A stretch of DNA of 64,000 nucleotides, taken from positions 682,001 to 746,000 of the forward strand of contig JACVVK020000139.1 in NCBI GenBank assembly GCA_018292915.2, given 5' to 3'. Numbering within the stretch: position 1 is the stretch's first letter; each line of letters opens with the position of its first letter. The DNA comes from Batillaria attramentaria. Taxonomy: Eukaryota > Mollusca > Gastropoda > Batillariidae. The translations under genes were made by a program, and so were the position numbers. The notes below the pieces were generated by a model. It did no database searches and was not told where the DNA came from. It was given only the letters and a program-made list of their open reading frames with translations. Of the stretch, positions 49,001 to 60,551 are shown piece by piece.

Positions 49001-52000
49001 CGAAGGGTAGAGGCCAGACGAAGCGCACTCACTGGTCCTCCAGGTTGGGGGTTTGAGTAGGGCTAACAACCCAACTCTTTAAAAAAGAACACGTTACAGA
49101 AACTACAACCACAGATCTACAACGCAACCTGGTCCAGGAAGAGTCCTCTCTAGTAGAGCCCATGACGCGAGCTGGTGAAAGCCCTCGGGAAGCCAGTGCG
49201 CCGACTACTCTTCTGACGGCCAAGACCAAAGCCAGGATAGGGACCTGGAACATCCGAACCCTATATGAAACAGGAAAGACAGCACAAGTGAGTCAAGAAA
49301 TGCATAGATACAATCTGAAGCTGCTTGGCCTATGCGAGACAAGATGGACAGGAACAGGACGCACACGACTCACCTCCGGAGACACCATCCTCTACTCCGG
49401 ACACGAAGACGGCCAGCCACACATGCACGGAGTAGCGTTGCTGATGACACCTGAAGCAACACAAGCACTACTGTCCTGGGAACCAGTGTCACCAAGGATC
49501 CTGAGCGCCAGATTCAATTCTAAGGGCAGGAAAGTCACCATCCTCCAGTGCTACGCCCCCACCAACGTGGCGGACGAGGAAGAAAAGGAGAACTTCTACG
49601 AGCAGCTCCAAGCCGCCCTCGACAAAGCACCGAGAAGAGACCTGAAGATCCTCATGGGAGACCTCAACGCCAAAGTGGGCACCGACAACACAGACAGAGA
49701 ACTCATCATGGGCAAACACGGAACAGGGACACAGAACGAGAACGGAGAGCTCTTCACAGAATTCTGCACCACCAACGACCTGGTCATCGGAGGCACCATC
49801 TTCCCCCACAAGACCATCCACAAAACCACCTGGACATCACCGGACGGAAGAACTGTAAACCAGATCGACCACATCACCATCGGCAGGAAGTGGCGAAGAA
49901 GCTTGCTGGACGTCCGAGCAAAGCGGGGAGCTGATGCAGCCTCAGACCATCACCTCGTCATTGCAGCGATCAAGATCAAGCTGAAGGCCTACAGAGACCA
50001 GGCAGACAGACCATCCCACAAGTACAACGTGCACAGTCTGAAGGAGAGCGTCAAGACCAACGCCTTCAGATGTGAACTGAGGAACAGATTCAGCGCTCTC
50101 GACACACTACCTGAAGAGACAATCGAGGAGCACTGGCATGACCTGCGAGAAACCTGGACAGCAACATGCAGGGAAGTGCTGGGAAAGAAGACGACACAAC
50201 ACAAAGAGTGGCTTACATCTGACACCTGGGAACTCATCACAGAGAGGAAACGTCTGAAAGACCTGATCAACCACACTGACGACCAAGACCACAAGCGCGA
50301 CCTGCAGGCTCAATACTGGGACGTCAACCGGCAGGTCAAGAGGAGCGCAAGGAACGACAAGAGGAACTTCATCAACGACCTCACAGAAGAAGCAGAAACA
50401 GCAGCAGGACAACGGAACATGAAACGGCTCTACGAAATAACAAGGACACTCTCTGGGAAAAATAACAACCCCACCAGACCGGTCAAAGACAAGAACGGAC
50501 AAATCATCACCAAAGAGGAAGACCAAAGGACAAGGTGGGCTGAACACTTTAAGGAAACGCTCAACAGGCCTCCACCACCAGTCCCACCAGACATACCACC
50601 GGCAGCCCAGCTACTCGACATCAGCACCAACCCCCCTACCAAGACAGAGATCATCAAAGCCATCAAGTCCCTCAAGTCTGGCAAAGCAGCAGGCCCCGAC
50701 GGCATACCACCAGAAGCCCTCAAGGCCGACATCCAGACCTCCACCGACATGCTGCACCCGCTCCTGAGGAAGATCTGGGAGAGCGAGAGCGTGCCACAAG
50801 ACTGAAAGAAGGGACACCTGGTAAAGCTGCCAAAGAAAGGGGACCTCTCATCCTGTAGCAACTGGCGAGGCATCATGCTCCTGTCCATACCAGGGAAGGT
50901 TCTCACCAGGATCATCCTGGAGAGGCTGAAGACCGCGCTGGACAAGACACTCCGGGAGGAACAGGCAGGATTCCGCAACGACCGATCCTGCACTGATCAC
51001 ATAGCCACGATGAGGATCATCATCGAGCAGTCCCTGGAGTGGCAGACCCCCCTGTACAGCACCTTCGTTGACTTCCAGAAGGCGTTCGACAGTGTTGACA
51101 GGGAGGTCATCTGGAAGCTGATGTCTCACTACGGTTTTCCACCAAAGTTTGTCAACATCATCCGACAGCTGTACGAAGATGCCACCTGCCAGGTAATCCA
51201 CGACGGGAAACTGACAGAACCATTCACAGTACGGACCGGCGTTCGTCAAGGCTGCATCCTCTCACCCACAATCTTCCTGATGGTGGTCGACTGGGTCATG
51301 AGGCAAGCCACCGACGGCAAGAGGACAGGGATCCAGTGGACCTTCAGCAAACAGCTCGAGGACCTGGATTTCGCGGACGATATCGCCCTCCTCTCCCACA
51401 AACAACAAGATGCGCAGGAGAAGCTGAACAGAGTCGCCGAAGAAGCTGAGAAGACCGGCCTCAAGATCAACATCAGCAAGACCGAAGTCATGAGAGTCAA
51501 CCACAAACAGCACGACCCCATCCAGCTGCATCAGGAAGACATCAAAGAGGTGGACAAGTTCACCTACCTCGGCAGCGTTGTCAGCAAGGATGGAGGAACA
51601 GACGAGGACATCAAGAGCCGCACCAACAAAGCCAGACATGCCTTTCGCACTCTGCGCCCCATCTGGAGATCCACAGCCCTATCCCTGCGAAACAAGATCC
51701 GGATCTTCAACTCAAATGTGAAGTCGGTCCTACTCTATGGCTCGGAGACATGGCGCACCACCAAGACAAGCTCCCACAAGCTGCAAACCTTCATCAACAG
51801 ATGCCTCCGCAACATTCTCAACATCAGATACCCACTGGTGATCACCAACCAAGACCTCTGGGAGGGAACAAGACAGGTCCCCATCGAGCAGGAGATCAAG
51901 AAAAGGAAATGGGGATGGATCGGACACACTCTGCGAAAGTCAACATCAAATGTCACCAGGCAGTCCCTTGATTGGAACCCCCAGGGAAAGCGCAAAGTGG

Positions 52001-52292
52001 GCCGACCGAAGCAGACCTGGCGGAGGAGTACGGACGCTGAAGCCAAGGCCGCCGGAACGACGTGGGCCGAACTAAAGAGGGCGTCCCAGAACCGAGTGCG
52101 CTGGCGGAGTGTGGTTGTAGCCCTATGTTCCCCAGGGAATAAAGAGGATTAAACTAAAACTATACATGTATGTATTTGTTTTGTTGGTAAGTATAACACA
52201 TAAAAACTGAATATTGTTCCTCATCTGCTGCAGGATCTGATGTTTCTCTATGGGCTGGGGATGGTCTACTTCCACTTCAATAACTACCGATG
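45937..52292 (+). CDS. KDM6A: KDM6A/UTX H3K27 demethylase, N-terminal part (continues past the right edge)
   Basis: Exons 45937-46004, 46544-46607, 47787-48096, 48762-48811 and 52234-52292 join in frame for 183 codons and a split Trp codon. KDM6A removes methyl groups from histone H3 Lys27 in the nucleus as part of the MLL3/4 (COMPASS-like) complex; its N-terminal TPR repeats bind partners and the JmjC domain lies at the C-terminus, outside this window. Matches to human KDM6A: LTPGERAQLAEF (human LTAEEREAL), YGFLKLDDDG, CRLGHLHLLLEQFPKALSSY (human [20 protein letters not shown]), and MFLYGLGMVYFHFNNYRW (human AFLYGLGLVYFHYNAFQW). Between LLK and the first TPR helix lies a Lys/Asp/Glu-rich insert of about 65 residues absent from human. 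The ATG follows a good acceptor (CTGCAG, then ACAATGG); an in-frame upstream ATG at 45772 is an alternative start. Confidence 0.94.
46544..46607 (+). CDS. KDM6A: KDM6A exon 2
   Basis: Acceptor TTTTTGCAG and donor GTATGG. Codes for VQYGFLKLDDDGSAKKKLIE K, aligning with human [20 protein letters not shown]. Confidence 0.93.
47787..48096 (+). CDS. KDM6A: KDM6A exon 3, with charged insert and first TPR helix
   Basis: Starts AISYYDNLLKIQTHLEAKEK, continues with a highly charged low-complexity run (about residues 61-125: KENDTNKENDKSKE and similar, ending TKKRR), then LLEHWVYCRLGHLHLLLEQF PK. Acceptor GTAACAG, donor GTATTT. Exon size 310, phase 0 to 1. Confidence 0.93.
48404..48494. repeat. Imperfect inverted repeat in KDM6A intron 3
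   Basis: cagaactgagaagggagata faces tatctcccttggacttctca, with ends cagaact / aattctg. About 90 bp in all, possibly a small MITE. Confidence 0.5.
48762..48811 (+). CDS. KDM6A: KDM6A exon 4
   Basis: Fifty bases: LSSYQKFYVLEKNHWR, the second helix of the first TPR pair. Acceptor TTTCAG, donor GTGAGT. The 3.4-kb intron that follows holds the RTE-like LINE. Confidence 0.95.
49162..50805 (+). pseudogene. LINE ORF, 5' half: apurinic-type endonuclease and start of the RT
   Basis: 547 codons. Endonuclease motifs in order: IGTWNIRTLYETGK (26-39), catalytic Glu in LCETRW (59), GDLNA (166-170), QIDHI (234-238) and SDHH (261-264), the set expected for an APE-type nuclease that nicks the target. Its C-terminal end GKAAGPDGIPPEALK is the first RT motif. 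The frame ends at a TGA, and the same frame resumes directly afterwards, so the product is truncated before the RT active site. Confidence 0.88.
50806..52152 (+). pseudogene. LINE ORF, 3' half: reverse transcriptase and C-terminal domain
   Basis: Continues in frame after the TGA with KKGHLVKLPKKGDLSSCSNW. RT motifs: FVDFQKAFDSVDR, GVRQGCILSPTIF, catalytic FADD at 51370-51381, LLYGSETW, then WGWIGHTLRK and a basic GRPKQTWRR segment typical of the RTE C-terminus. First available ATG at 50875. No frameshift is visible, so a single nonsense change separates it from the 5' half. Confidence 0.88.
52234..52292 (+). CDS. KDM6A: KDM6A exon 5
   Basis: Fifty-nine bases: DLMFLYGLGMVYFHFNNYR and a split Trp, acceptor CTGCAG, donor GTGAGT. 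The next exon, expected to code for something like [20 protein letters not shown] in human, was not found before 64000. Confidence 0.94.
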
Positions 52293-52438
52293 GTGAGTCG
52301 AGATGTTTGCTTGTGCTGTTGATTCTCACCAAATACATGCACCACGATCCTGCTTGTGTGTTAAGCGGTCAGTTATTAAAAGCTGTCTTTCCTCTGTTAT
52401 TAGTCCTGGTGTCAACAGAAAACACTGTTGTCAGTCTC

Positions 52439-52439
<1 letters not shown>

Positions 52440-52495
<56 letters not shown>

Positions 52496-52503
52496 CGTGC
52501 GTG
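52440..52503. repeat. (GT)n microsatellite
   Basis: GT repeat ending in gtgcgtgcgtgc, about 150 bases after the KDM6A exon 5 donor. Confidence 0.97.
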
Positions 52504-55255
52504 CGTGAATGAGGTGTTGGGATGGAGTAATTTTCGTCACAAATGCACTTTACTGTCTTCCTGGAAGTTCACATCGCTTGCCATATGCCATCGCAGTGCA
52601 GTGCCATTTGAAGTCTGATTTTCTTTTCTTTTGGGAAGGGGAGGGGGGGGGGTTATTGGTATTAACTTTACGATAGTGTTTGTATACATGTTTGTTGGCA
52701 TTTTACATCGGTTTGTTTTTAATGTCCGTGCTGCCTGAGCATCCTGTGATTTGTCTCGCTTGTGCATGGATTTTCCTCTGGCTCCACTCTTTTTGTCATG
52801 ACTGGGACAGAATGTCTAAAACCATAGCTAGAAATAGTTCAGCTTTAGGGGGGAACTGATCACACTCACGATTGTGTGCATTTCTAGGGAATAGGGAATG
52901 TTTTTGTCGCAACAGCTATTCTTGCTGATAACAATGCTCCTTTTTCTATTGTGAAGGATATCTGTGTGACACATCATGGTATCTGGGTGGAATGAAAAAC
53001 GGTTGTTCGTAAATGATCCGAGCAAAAAAAAAAAAAAAAAAACTTCATCGGTTCCTGATTTTTTTTCACTTGAAAGTTATTTCAGTTGATTCATTGTCTG
53101 TGGTTATTTGTATCCAGGCAGTGACATAGCAGACACCGTGGGTACCGGTAACCTTTCCTGTAAGCTACTTTGTAATAAACACTGGATGCTTCACTTCTCC
53201 AGACTGTTCACTCAGATAAAAAGCCAGACATATAACCATGAGTAAAATGAAATATAACCTGACAGTGCTTTTTTTTTCCTATTTTTGTTGTTACCATTTT
53301 CATATCGTGTTGCTGCGTAATTATGAATTGCAAGAAAGAATACACTGCAGACACTTCTGTTGGTTTGAACCTGATAGATATAAAAAGAAAGCAAAGAAGG
53401 ACAATGTCTGTGCCCCCCGCCCCCCCCCCCCCCAAAAAAAAAAACCCACCCCCACCACCTCCACCGAACTTGACTATATCTGTATACTCAACTGACTGCT
53501 CAGTCAGTCAAGAGATGCGAGCACCAGGTGCAACAGTAAATTGCAGACAGGAGACCTCCCGTTTTCCCTTCTCCATTTTTAGCAGTGGTAGAAGTTGGAA
53601 ACCTGTTACACATACTGTTTCCTGTGTCCCCATGCTCCACCATCCGCTGCTGTCTGCTGGTCGTCCCCATGCACCGACTGGGAGCTCCCTCCCTCCAAGT
53701 CTCCCGGTGATGAAATCAGCCTGCTGCAGTGCACACTGATCAATACTTGCCCCTTTTCCCACTCCACCAGGGGGGGGGGGGGGGGGGGGGGAGACAGCAA
53801 GGGGGAGGCGAGGGGATGGGGAGGATCGAATCAGGTCAGTGACCGGTCTCACTCCCTGCATGTCTGGGAGGGGGGCTGGGAAGAGGGAGGTTCGATGCAC
53901 GCATGTTCGGGGCTCGGTCCAGCTCCAAGGTTTGTCTTCTGCCGCGAAGGCCACACGGTCCGGCTAGCAGATTCGCACACAGCCACTGGCTGGTTGACCC
54001 CTTCATCCATTCCCCTCCTCCTCCCTCCTCCTCCTCCAACTCTCACCTCTCACCCACCCGCACCCACACCCGTCCTCCCCCAACAGCAGATAGAGAGTGG
54101 GTATAGATTTTGGAACTCGCTAGTGCCACACCGAGCCGCTGTGCCGGCTGTAGTTGCATTGATTCCAGACTGTCCCAATTTTTTTTTTTTTTCTATGCCC
54201 TGCTACTTCCAGTTCCGCGTTCTTCTCGGTTTCACCACGAGTGTAGAGCTGATGCTGAAAATACCGCTTACATCATGGCCCGTTAGCAGAACACTGCTCT
54301 TTTTTTTTCTCGCGCGGAAAAATGTGATACGTCAGCAGTTTGCAACGATGGGTCAGTGTAAGCAAAACGGTGCAGTTTTAGCCTGAGTATATTGCTTATC
54401 AACTACAACTACATTCCTTACAGCTTTTTCTGTTAGCAAATGCTGTGCATTATGTTATACATATATATATTGCTGTATTACCCCCCCCCCCTGCCCCCCC
54501 AACAAGCACTAAATAGCAATCATTCGCTTTATCCCTGGTTAGGTGATGTTGGCTTGACATGTCAGTCAAACTGTTCTCGCTAGAAGTGTGTTTGTTCTGA
54601 TGTGTTTACAAAAGGGGTAGTTGTTTTGATATATTTTATGGGTATTCATGGCATTTTGAGAACCTGCAATTCCACAAACTCTCATTATTTTTATTTTGCC
54701 CACACTGTTAGGGCATGGAAACTGCAACAGGATAAATTTCCTGGGTGACTGCAGCAGTATGGGACATTTGTCTGGAATATTGTCTGCTGTGCTGCAGAAA
54801 TCATGGGACATAATTAGAATCGTAGAAATGAATCGGTCTATGACTGATGCACTACATAGGTATAAAGCCCTTCATTCTACATGTATTATATTTTATAATT
54901 CATTTTATTTGTGTTTTGGTTTGCATCCAGCTGCACAGTATTACACTGTAACAGTAGATATATATATATATATGTTTGTCTTGTACCTAGCAAGTTAGAG
55001 TGTGAAGTGATTGATCGTTGCACCGATATGCTAAAAGTTTATCTGTGACATCATGCTATGGGAGGTGCGTCACTGGATGTAGCAGGTACAGTATACATGT
55101 ATACCAGGAAGGGGGTTGGTGTTGTGGGAGATATTGATCGTCCCAGTTCTGTGAGAACTGGGCCAGTGGAGGTCGGGAAGACATTGTGACCAGACATACA
55201 GCCAGGTATTGATGGGAAACAAAGCAGGACAGCTTGTGGCTTTGTTGGTGCTGCT

Positions 55256-55256
<1 letters not shown>

Positions 55257-55294
<38 letters not shown>
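55257..55294. repeat. (CT)n microsatellite
   Basis: Uninterrupted CT repeat. A short GT/GC run follows at 55380-55410. Confidence 0.95.
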
Positions 55295-55297
<3 letters not shown>

Positions 55298-56822
55298 GAC
55301 ACTCTCTTTCACATGATCACATCTGTTACACTTACTTTGTTTTGTGGTAACCGGATACTGCTTTCGATGGTGCCTCTGCGTGTGTGTGTGTGTGTGTGCG
55401 CGCGTGCGTGTGTCTTAGACTGTTCCGGGGGGGGGGGGGGGGATGGTGAAGGAATTGTTGCAGGTATTTATTCAGTGTATTTCTCATCGCACTTTTTCTC
55501 ACAGGAGCAGATTCTATAGAGAGAGAGTGAGAATAGTAACAAAGGCGTTGCTAAAGCCGAAAACACGATCAGGTCAGTTTCAAAGTAAGGGAAGTAAGTA
55601 AAGCTGAGAGCTTTTATATATGGTATGAACATTTTATGTCCACCTTTGTACAAAGTAATCAGACATTTTTTCTGGAAATAATACTTGAGTGTGAAAGGCA
55701 GAAAACGGACTTACGACAGTAGCACATGTATGTATTTTCTGGGTGACAACTGATTTATGACCAGTCATTTCTGTGGCACAATGGACAATAATTCGGACAA
55801 ATGTCTGATACTTTCGTTTTCAGCCAGGACATTGTCTCATTGTAGTTGCCGTGGGTTAGAAGCCGTGCAGGAGAAGGGTAGGGTCAGTCAGCGGACGACC
55901 AACACTGACGCCAACAACACGTGGTCTCTGACCACACTAACGTTTACTGAATTTATCATCACTAGGGGACATGATGGCAGATGTTGCCAGATATGTGTTG
56001 CTAGTGTCAGTATAGAAGGCGCATTAACCCTACCTTGGGGGGGGGGGGGGGGAATAACAGCACTGCCATTCAGTCAGCTGTGTTGAATGTGGCTGGTGGA
56101 AACTTGCCACGCAGACCTAGGCAGTAAAAAAGAATGACATTTTCATTTCTCGCGGCATGTGTAGAACTGGTGAAAGCTCAAGTTCACCAAGTGTACATGT
56201 CAGTAAACTAGTGTACAGGTCGATTGGTGCCACAGCATTCACCACGAGGCAAAAGCTGAGAGAAACTGAAAAGTTCTGGCGGATCTGTCTTCGGCTGGCC
56301 TGCGGTGTTGAAATGGGGAGTTTTGTAATTGGGTCAGCTGCTATTGATTGTTCGGCGGGCCGAGCGCGGCGGACGGGAAAAAAAGGTGCCAGTGAGGATG
56401 TGTCAATCCCCGCCCACTGCTTCTGTCGGTTGGAATGGCATTTGAAGGGATTTTTTTTTTTTTTTTTTTTGGGGGGGGGGGGGGCTAAGGCAGACGTTGA
56501 GTTAACTGTGTTTAATAATTGTAATGTATATATATATGTTGGTTTTGTTTTGGGGGGCGTATGCGCAAGGCGTATTTCTCTGTCTCTCTCTCTCTCTCTC
56601 TCTGTTTACATCATTATTTGCAGTGCTACCGGAATTTTTTCACAGGGACTGGTTTTGGTCAGAGTCGCTGAAAAACGGTCGGGGTAGGAGGCGAGGGGAC
56701 TGGTTTTGAAAAATCCTAGCGCGAACCCTGGATTCTTGTTCCACTACAGAGGCGGTGAACATATATTTAGGTCTCTATGGTCAAGTTTGTTGAGACTCAG
56801 AGAGACCCACCATGGACCATGT

Positions 56823-56895
56823 ATATAAATCAATTCAATTCAATTCAATTCAATATGACTTTATTGTCTGTCGATGGCAGAAAAGTTTCTTCTGG

Positions 56896-56954
<59 letters not shown>

Positions 56955-57370
56955 TAATTTATCTAGACATATAAATCCATACATATTAAACACAGATCCT
57001 AAAGTAATGTGTGATGTCCAAGTCTAATACTGTGCTACTAAACTAAGAAATCTAAACTAGAAGATGGCAAGGGCATAGCGGACATGACACAGCTGAGGAG
57101 CAAGCACAGTTATGAAAATCTCAACAAATAAAATCTATACATACTGGGGACGGGCAGTAAACAGTCATGAGTTTAAAATAGATACTGCTGAGGGAATGAA
57201 AGATTTCTTAAACAAATTTTTCCTCGCTCTCGGTACTCTGTAGCGGCGCCCAGACGGGAGTTCTTGGAACTGATCATGGAGGGGGTGGGTGGGGTCGTTG
57301 ACAATTGTAGTGGCCTTCCTCCTGACAGCCTTTATATAAAGATCATGTGCATTGTAATCAGGGATCAAGA
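56823..57370 (-). mobile_element. LINE 3' end remnant with (TTGAA)n tail
   Basis: Minus-strand sequence 57368-57165 codes for the C-terminus of a LINE RT protein (HPLHDQFQELPSGRRYRVPR then KKSFIPSAVSILNS and stop), followed by a 3' UTR and a tail that reads (TTGAA)n on the minus strand at 56850-56827. An (AC)n tract at 56901-56953 lies inside the UTR. The element is 5'-truncated, and its truncation point is next to the 81-bp minisatellite. Confidence 0.7.
56901..56954. repeat. (AC)n microsatellite
   Basis: AC repeat inside the LINE remnant. Confidence 0.97.
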
Positions 57371-57387
57371 TTATCTACTCAGTGATC

Positions 57388-58197
57388 CTGTTCAGTGGTC
57401 CTGTCATATCTCCCCGGTGTATGTACACATGTTGGGAAGTTGCACGCTGCATCAGTATCACGCATTTGCTGTTCAGTGGTCCTGTCATATCTCCCCGGTG
57501 TATGTACACATGTTGGGAAGTTGCACGCTGCATCAGTATCACGCATTTGCTGTTCAGTGGTCCTGCCATATCTCCCCGGTGTATGTACACATGTTGGGAC
57601 GTTGCACGCTGCATCAGTATCACGCATTTGCTGTTCAGTGGTCCTGCCATATCTCCCCGGTGTATGTACACATGTTGGGACGTTGCACGCTGCATCAGTA
57701 TCACGCATTTGCTGTTCAGTGGTCCTGTCATATCTCCCCGGTGTATGTACACATGTTTAGAAGTTGCACGCTGCATCAGTATCACGCATTTGCTGTTCAG
57801 TGGTCCTGTCATATCTCCCCGGTGTATGTACACATGTTGGGACGTTGCACGCTGCATCAGTATCACGCATTTGCTGTTCAGTGGTCCTGTCATATCTCCC
57901 CGGTGTATGTACACATGTTGGGACGTTGCACGCTGCATCAGTATCACGCATTTGCTGTTCAGTGGTCCTGTCATATCTCCCCGGTGTATGTACACATGTT
58001 GGGACGTTGCACGCTGCATCAGTATCACGCATTTGCTGTTCAGTGGTCCTGTCATATCTCCCCGGTGTATGTACACATGTTGGGACGTTGCACGCTGCAT
58101 CAGTATCACGCATTTGCTGTTCAGTGGTCCTGTCATATCTCCCCGGTGTATGTACACATGTTGGGACGTTGCACGCTGCATCAGTATCACGCATTTG
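57388..58197. repeat. 81-bp minisatellite, ten copies
   Basis: Exactly periodic (unit starts ctgttcagtggtcctgtcat). Copies differ at a few positions (gtcat/gccat, gggaag/gggacg, and one gtttagaag variant in the fifth). Since 81 is a multiple of three, long open frames run through on both strands; they are not genes. Confidence 0.97.
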
Positions 58198-58241
58198 TAT
58201 TCTGGCAGCAGCTCCCATATTATACAATGGTAGAACATGTT

Positions 58242-59489
58242 AGCATGCAACTGAGCCGTCTCAACCTTACCACTGTAGCACTAGTAACATGTTTGAAAGT
58301 TGCAGGTTTCATGAGTATCAGGCATTGTATTGTGGCACCTGCTCCCGTGGTTCAAGAGGTGAGCATGCAACTGAGCCGTCTCAACCTTACCACTGTAGCA
58401 CTAGTAACATGTTTGAAAGTTGCAGGTTTCATGAGTATCAGGCATTGTATTGTGGCACCTGCTCCCGTGGTTCAAGAGGTGAGCATGCAACTGAGCCGTC
58501 TCAACCTTACCACTGTAGCACTAGTAACATGTTTGAAAGTTGCAGGTTTCATGAGTATCAGGCATTGTATTGTGGCACCTGCTCCCGTGGTTCAAGAGGT
58601 GAGCATGCAACTGTGCCGTCTCAACCTTACCACTGTAGCACTAGTAACATGTTTGAAAGTTGCAGGTTTCATGAGTATCAGGCATTGTATTGTGGCACCT
58701 GCTCCCGTGGTTCAAGAGGTGAGCATGCAACTGTGCCGTCTCAACCTTACCACTGTAGCACTAGTAACATGTTTGAAAGTTGCAGGTTTCATGAGTATCA
58801 GGCATTGTATTGTGGCACCTGCTCCCGTGGTTCAAGAGGTGAGCATGCAACTGTGCCGTCTCAACCTTACCACTGTAGCACTAGTAACATGTTTGAAAGT
58901 TGCAGGTTTCATGAGTATCAGGCATTGTATTGTGGCACCTGCTCCCGTGGTTCAAGAGGTGAGCATGCAACTGTGCCGTCTCAACCTTACCACTGTAGCA
59001 CTAGTAACATGTTTGAAAGTTGCAGGTTTCATGAGTATCAGGCATTGTATTGTGGCACCTGCTCCCGTGGTTCAAGAGGTGAGCATGCAACTGTGCCATC
59101 TCAACCTTATCACTGTAGCACTAGTAACATGTTTGAAAGTTGCAGGTTTCATGAGTATCAGGCATTGTATTGTGGCACCTGCTCCCGTGGTTCAAGAGGT
59201 GAGCATGCAACTGTGCCGTCTCAACCTTACCACTGTAGCACTAGTAACATGTTTGAAAGTTGCAGGTTTCATGAGTATCAGGCATTGTATTGTGGCACCT
59301 GCTCCCGTGGTTCAAGAGGTGAGCATGCAACTGTGCCGTCTCAACCTTACCACTGTAGCACTAGTAACATGTTTGAAAGTTGCAGGTTTCATGAGTATCA
59401 GGCATTGTATTGTGGCACCTGCTCCCGTGGTTCAAGAGGTGAGCATGCAACTGAGCCGTCTCAACCTTACCACTGTAGCACTAGTAACA
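58242..59489. repeat. 120-bp minisatellite, about 10.4 copies
   Basis: Units of exactly 120 bases starting gcatgcaactgagccgtctc. The only differences are gagccg/gtgccg and one copy with gtgccatc plus ccttat. Near identity of copies implies recent expansion or gene conversion. The open frame of 765 codons across both arrays is an artefact of the period. Confidence 0.97.
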
Positions 59490-59657
59490 GTGTTGATGCC
59501 TCAGGCTGCAGACGACCTTTTCCACCGACTTGACGATATGAAGCATATCAGCTTTGAGTAGAGCAGTTTTAGGTCTGCCTGTTCTCACTGTGTAATCCTC
59601 CGGTGACCTAGTGTCCTGTTTTACTGTCTTCAGTCTTCAGTGTTGTGTAATACAACC

Positions 59658-59658
<1 letters not shown>

Positions 59659-59714
<56 letters not shown>
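59659..59714. repeat. (AC)n microsatellite
   Basis: Uninterrupted AC repeat right of the 120-bp array. Confidence 0.97.
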
Positions 59715-59716
<2 letters not shown>

Positions 59717-60449
59717 AGTGCGGTGTGGTCAATGTAGATAGAAGAGCAAAGAATCACAGGCATCTCAATATATCTGTAAGGCATGTATAACAACGCTGTG
59801 GACAACTTCTCATCGAATGCACTTAATCCATGCACCAGAATCAGTCACTTACCCCGCAGTATAGCGTCTGAAAATATAGTTGCTTTGGCAAACAGCCTCA
59901 GAGCTTTGTCAGCGGCAGTTTTCACCCCTGAGAACTCTTATGAACGCAGAGACTTTAAATTGTTTGTTTGTGGCTGGGGTTCTGCTTATTGTCCCCTACT
60001 TTTGGGAAACCGCGGTGGCAGTGCGTGTACAAACCCTCCTGCCCACAGTTAAAAGTTATACGTGCATTTCCGGGTAGCTGTGTCATTGTATCTCAGAGTG
60101 GGTACAGCTGTGGGTTGGGGGGGTGGTGCGTGCACGTGGCAAAAGGGATCAACACGCCAGCTGTTGCATGTGTCTGCACACACTCATGATGCAAATTCGG
60201 TTGTGATCCCATCGGAAAAGTGAAATGAATATATATTATGTCTTAGATACTGCATGCTTCTCTCATTTCCACGCCCACCCCCCTTCCCCAACCATCATGC
60301 CTGAGTCATGCATGAAGAATGTAAAGACTTTGACTATTGCAGTATTGGGCGGTGAAAAACCCTCCTGCCCCGTGCCTAACTGGACCCTGGCTGTAAGCCG
60401 TGCAAACTCGGACACGGAGAGGGTCAACACAAACAGCACACCGGCCCTC

Positions 60450-60511
60450 ACACACACACACACACACATTTCTTCAGCACACCCTCACACATGCACACAC
60501 TTCTCCGACAC

Positions 60512-60548
<37 letters not shown>
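60450..60548. repeat. Interrupted (AC)n microsatellite
   Basis: AC tracts separated by tttcttcagcacaccct and similar short inserts. Confidence 0.95.

Positions 60549-60551
<3 letters not shown>

Larger units (their letters stand above)
48885..52161 (+). mobile_element. RTE-like non-LTR retrotransposon, nearly intact
   Basis: A 3.28-kb element in KDM6A intron 4, in the same orientation as the gene. It is flanked by the 11-base duplication ATACATGTATG (48874-48884 and 52162-52172). It carries one long frame for an endonuclease-reverse transcriptase, interrupted by a TGA at 50803-50805, and ends with aataaagaggattaaactaa. The size, single-ORF plan and C-terminal sequence suit the RTE group, whose members are often mislabelled 'craniofacial development protein 2'. 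Confidence 0.85.

Noticed and set aside
50430..50993. Several 100-190-codon minus-strand frames under the LINE ORF
   Set aside because: They are codon-bias shadows of the EN-RT reading frame.
53595..54386. A 263-codon plus-strand frame
   Set aside because: It runs through poly-G and Ser/Pro/Cys-rich low-complexity sequence in KDM6A intron 5, and no domain is recognisable.
57388..59489. Regular repeats resembling a CRISPR array
   Set aside because: The units are contiguous tandem copies without unique spacers, and the surroundings are eukaryotic intron.
57264..59561. A 765-codon open frame and several others of 100-414 codons on both strands
   Set aside because: They run through minisatellites whose periods (81 and 120) are multiples of three, so open frames persist by arithmetic. 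No start context, splice signals or protein family support them.
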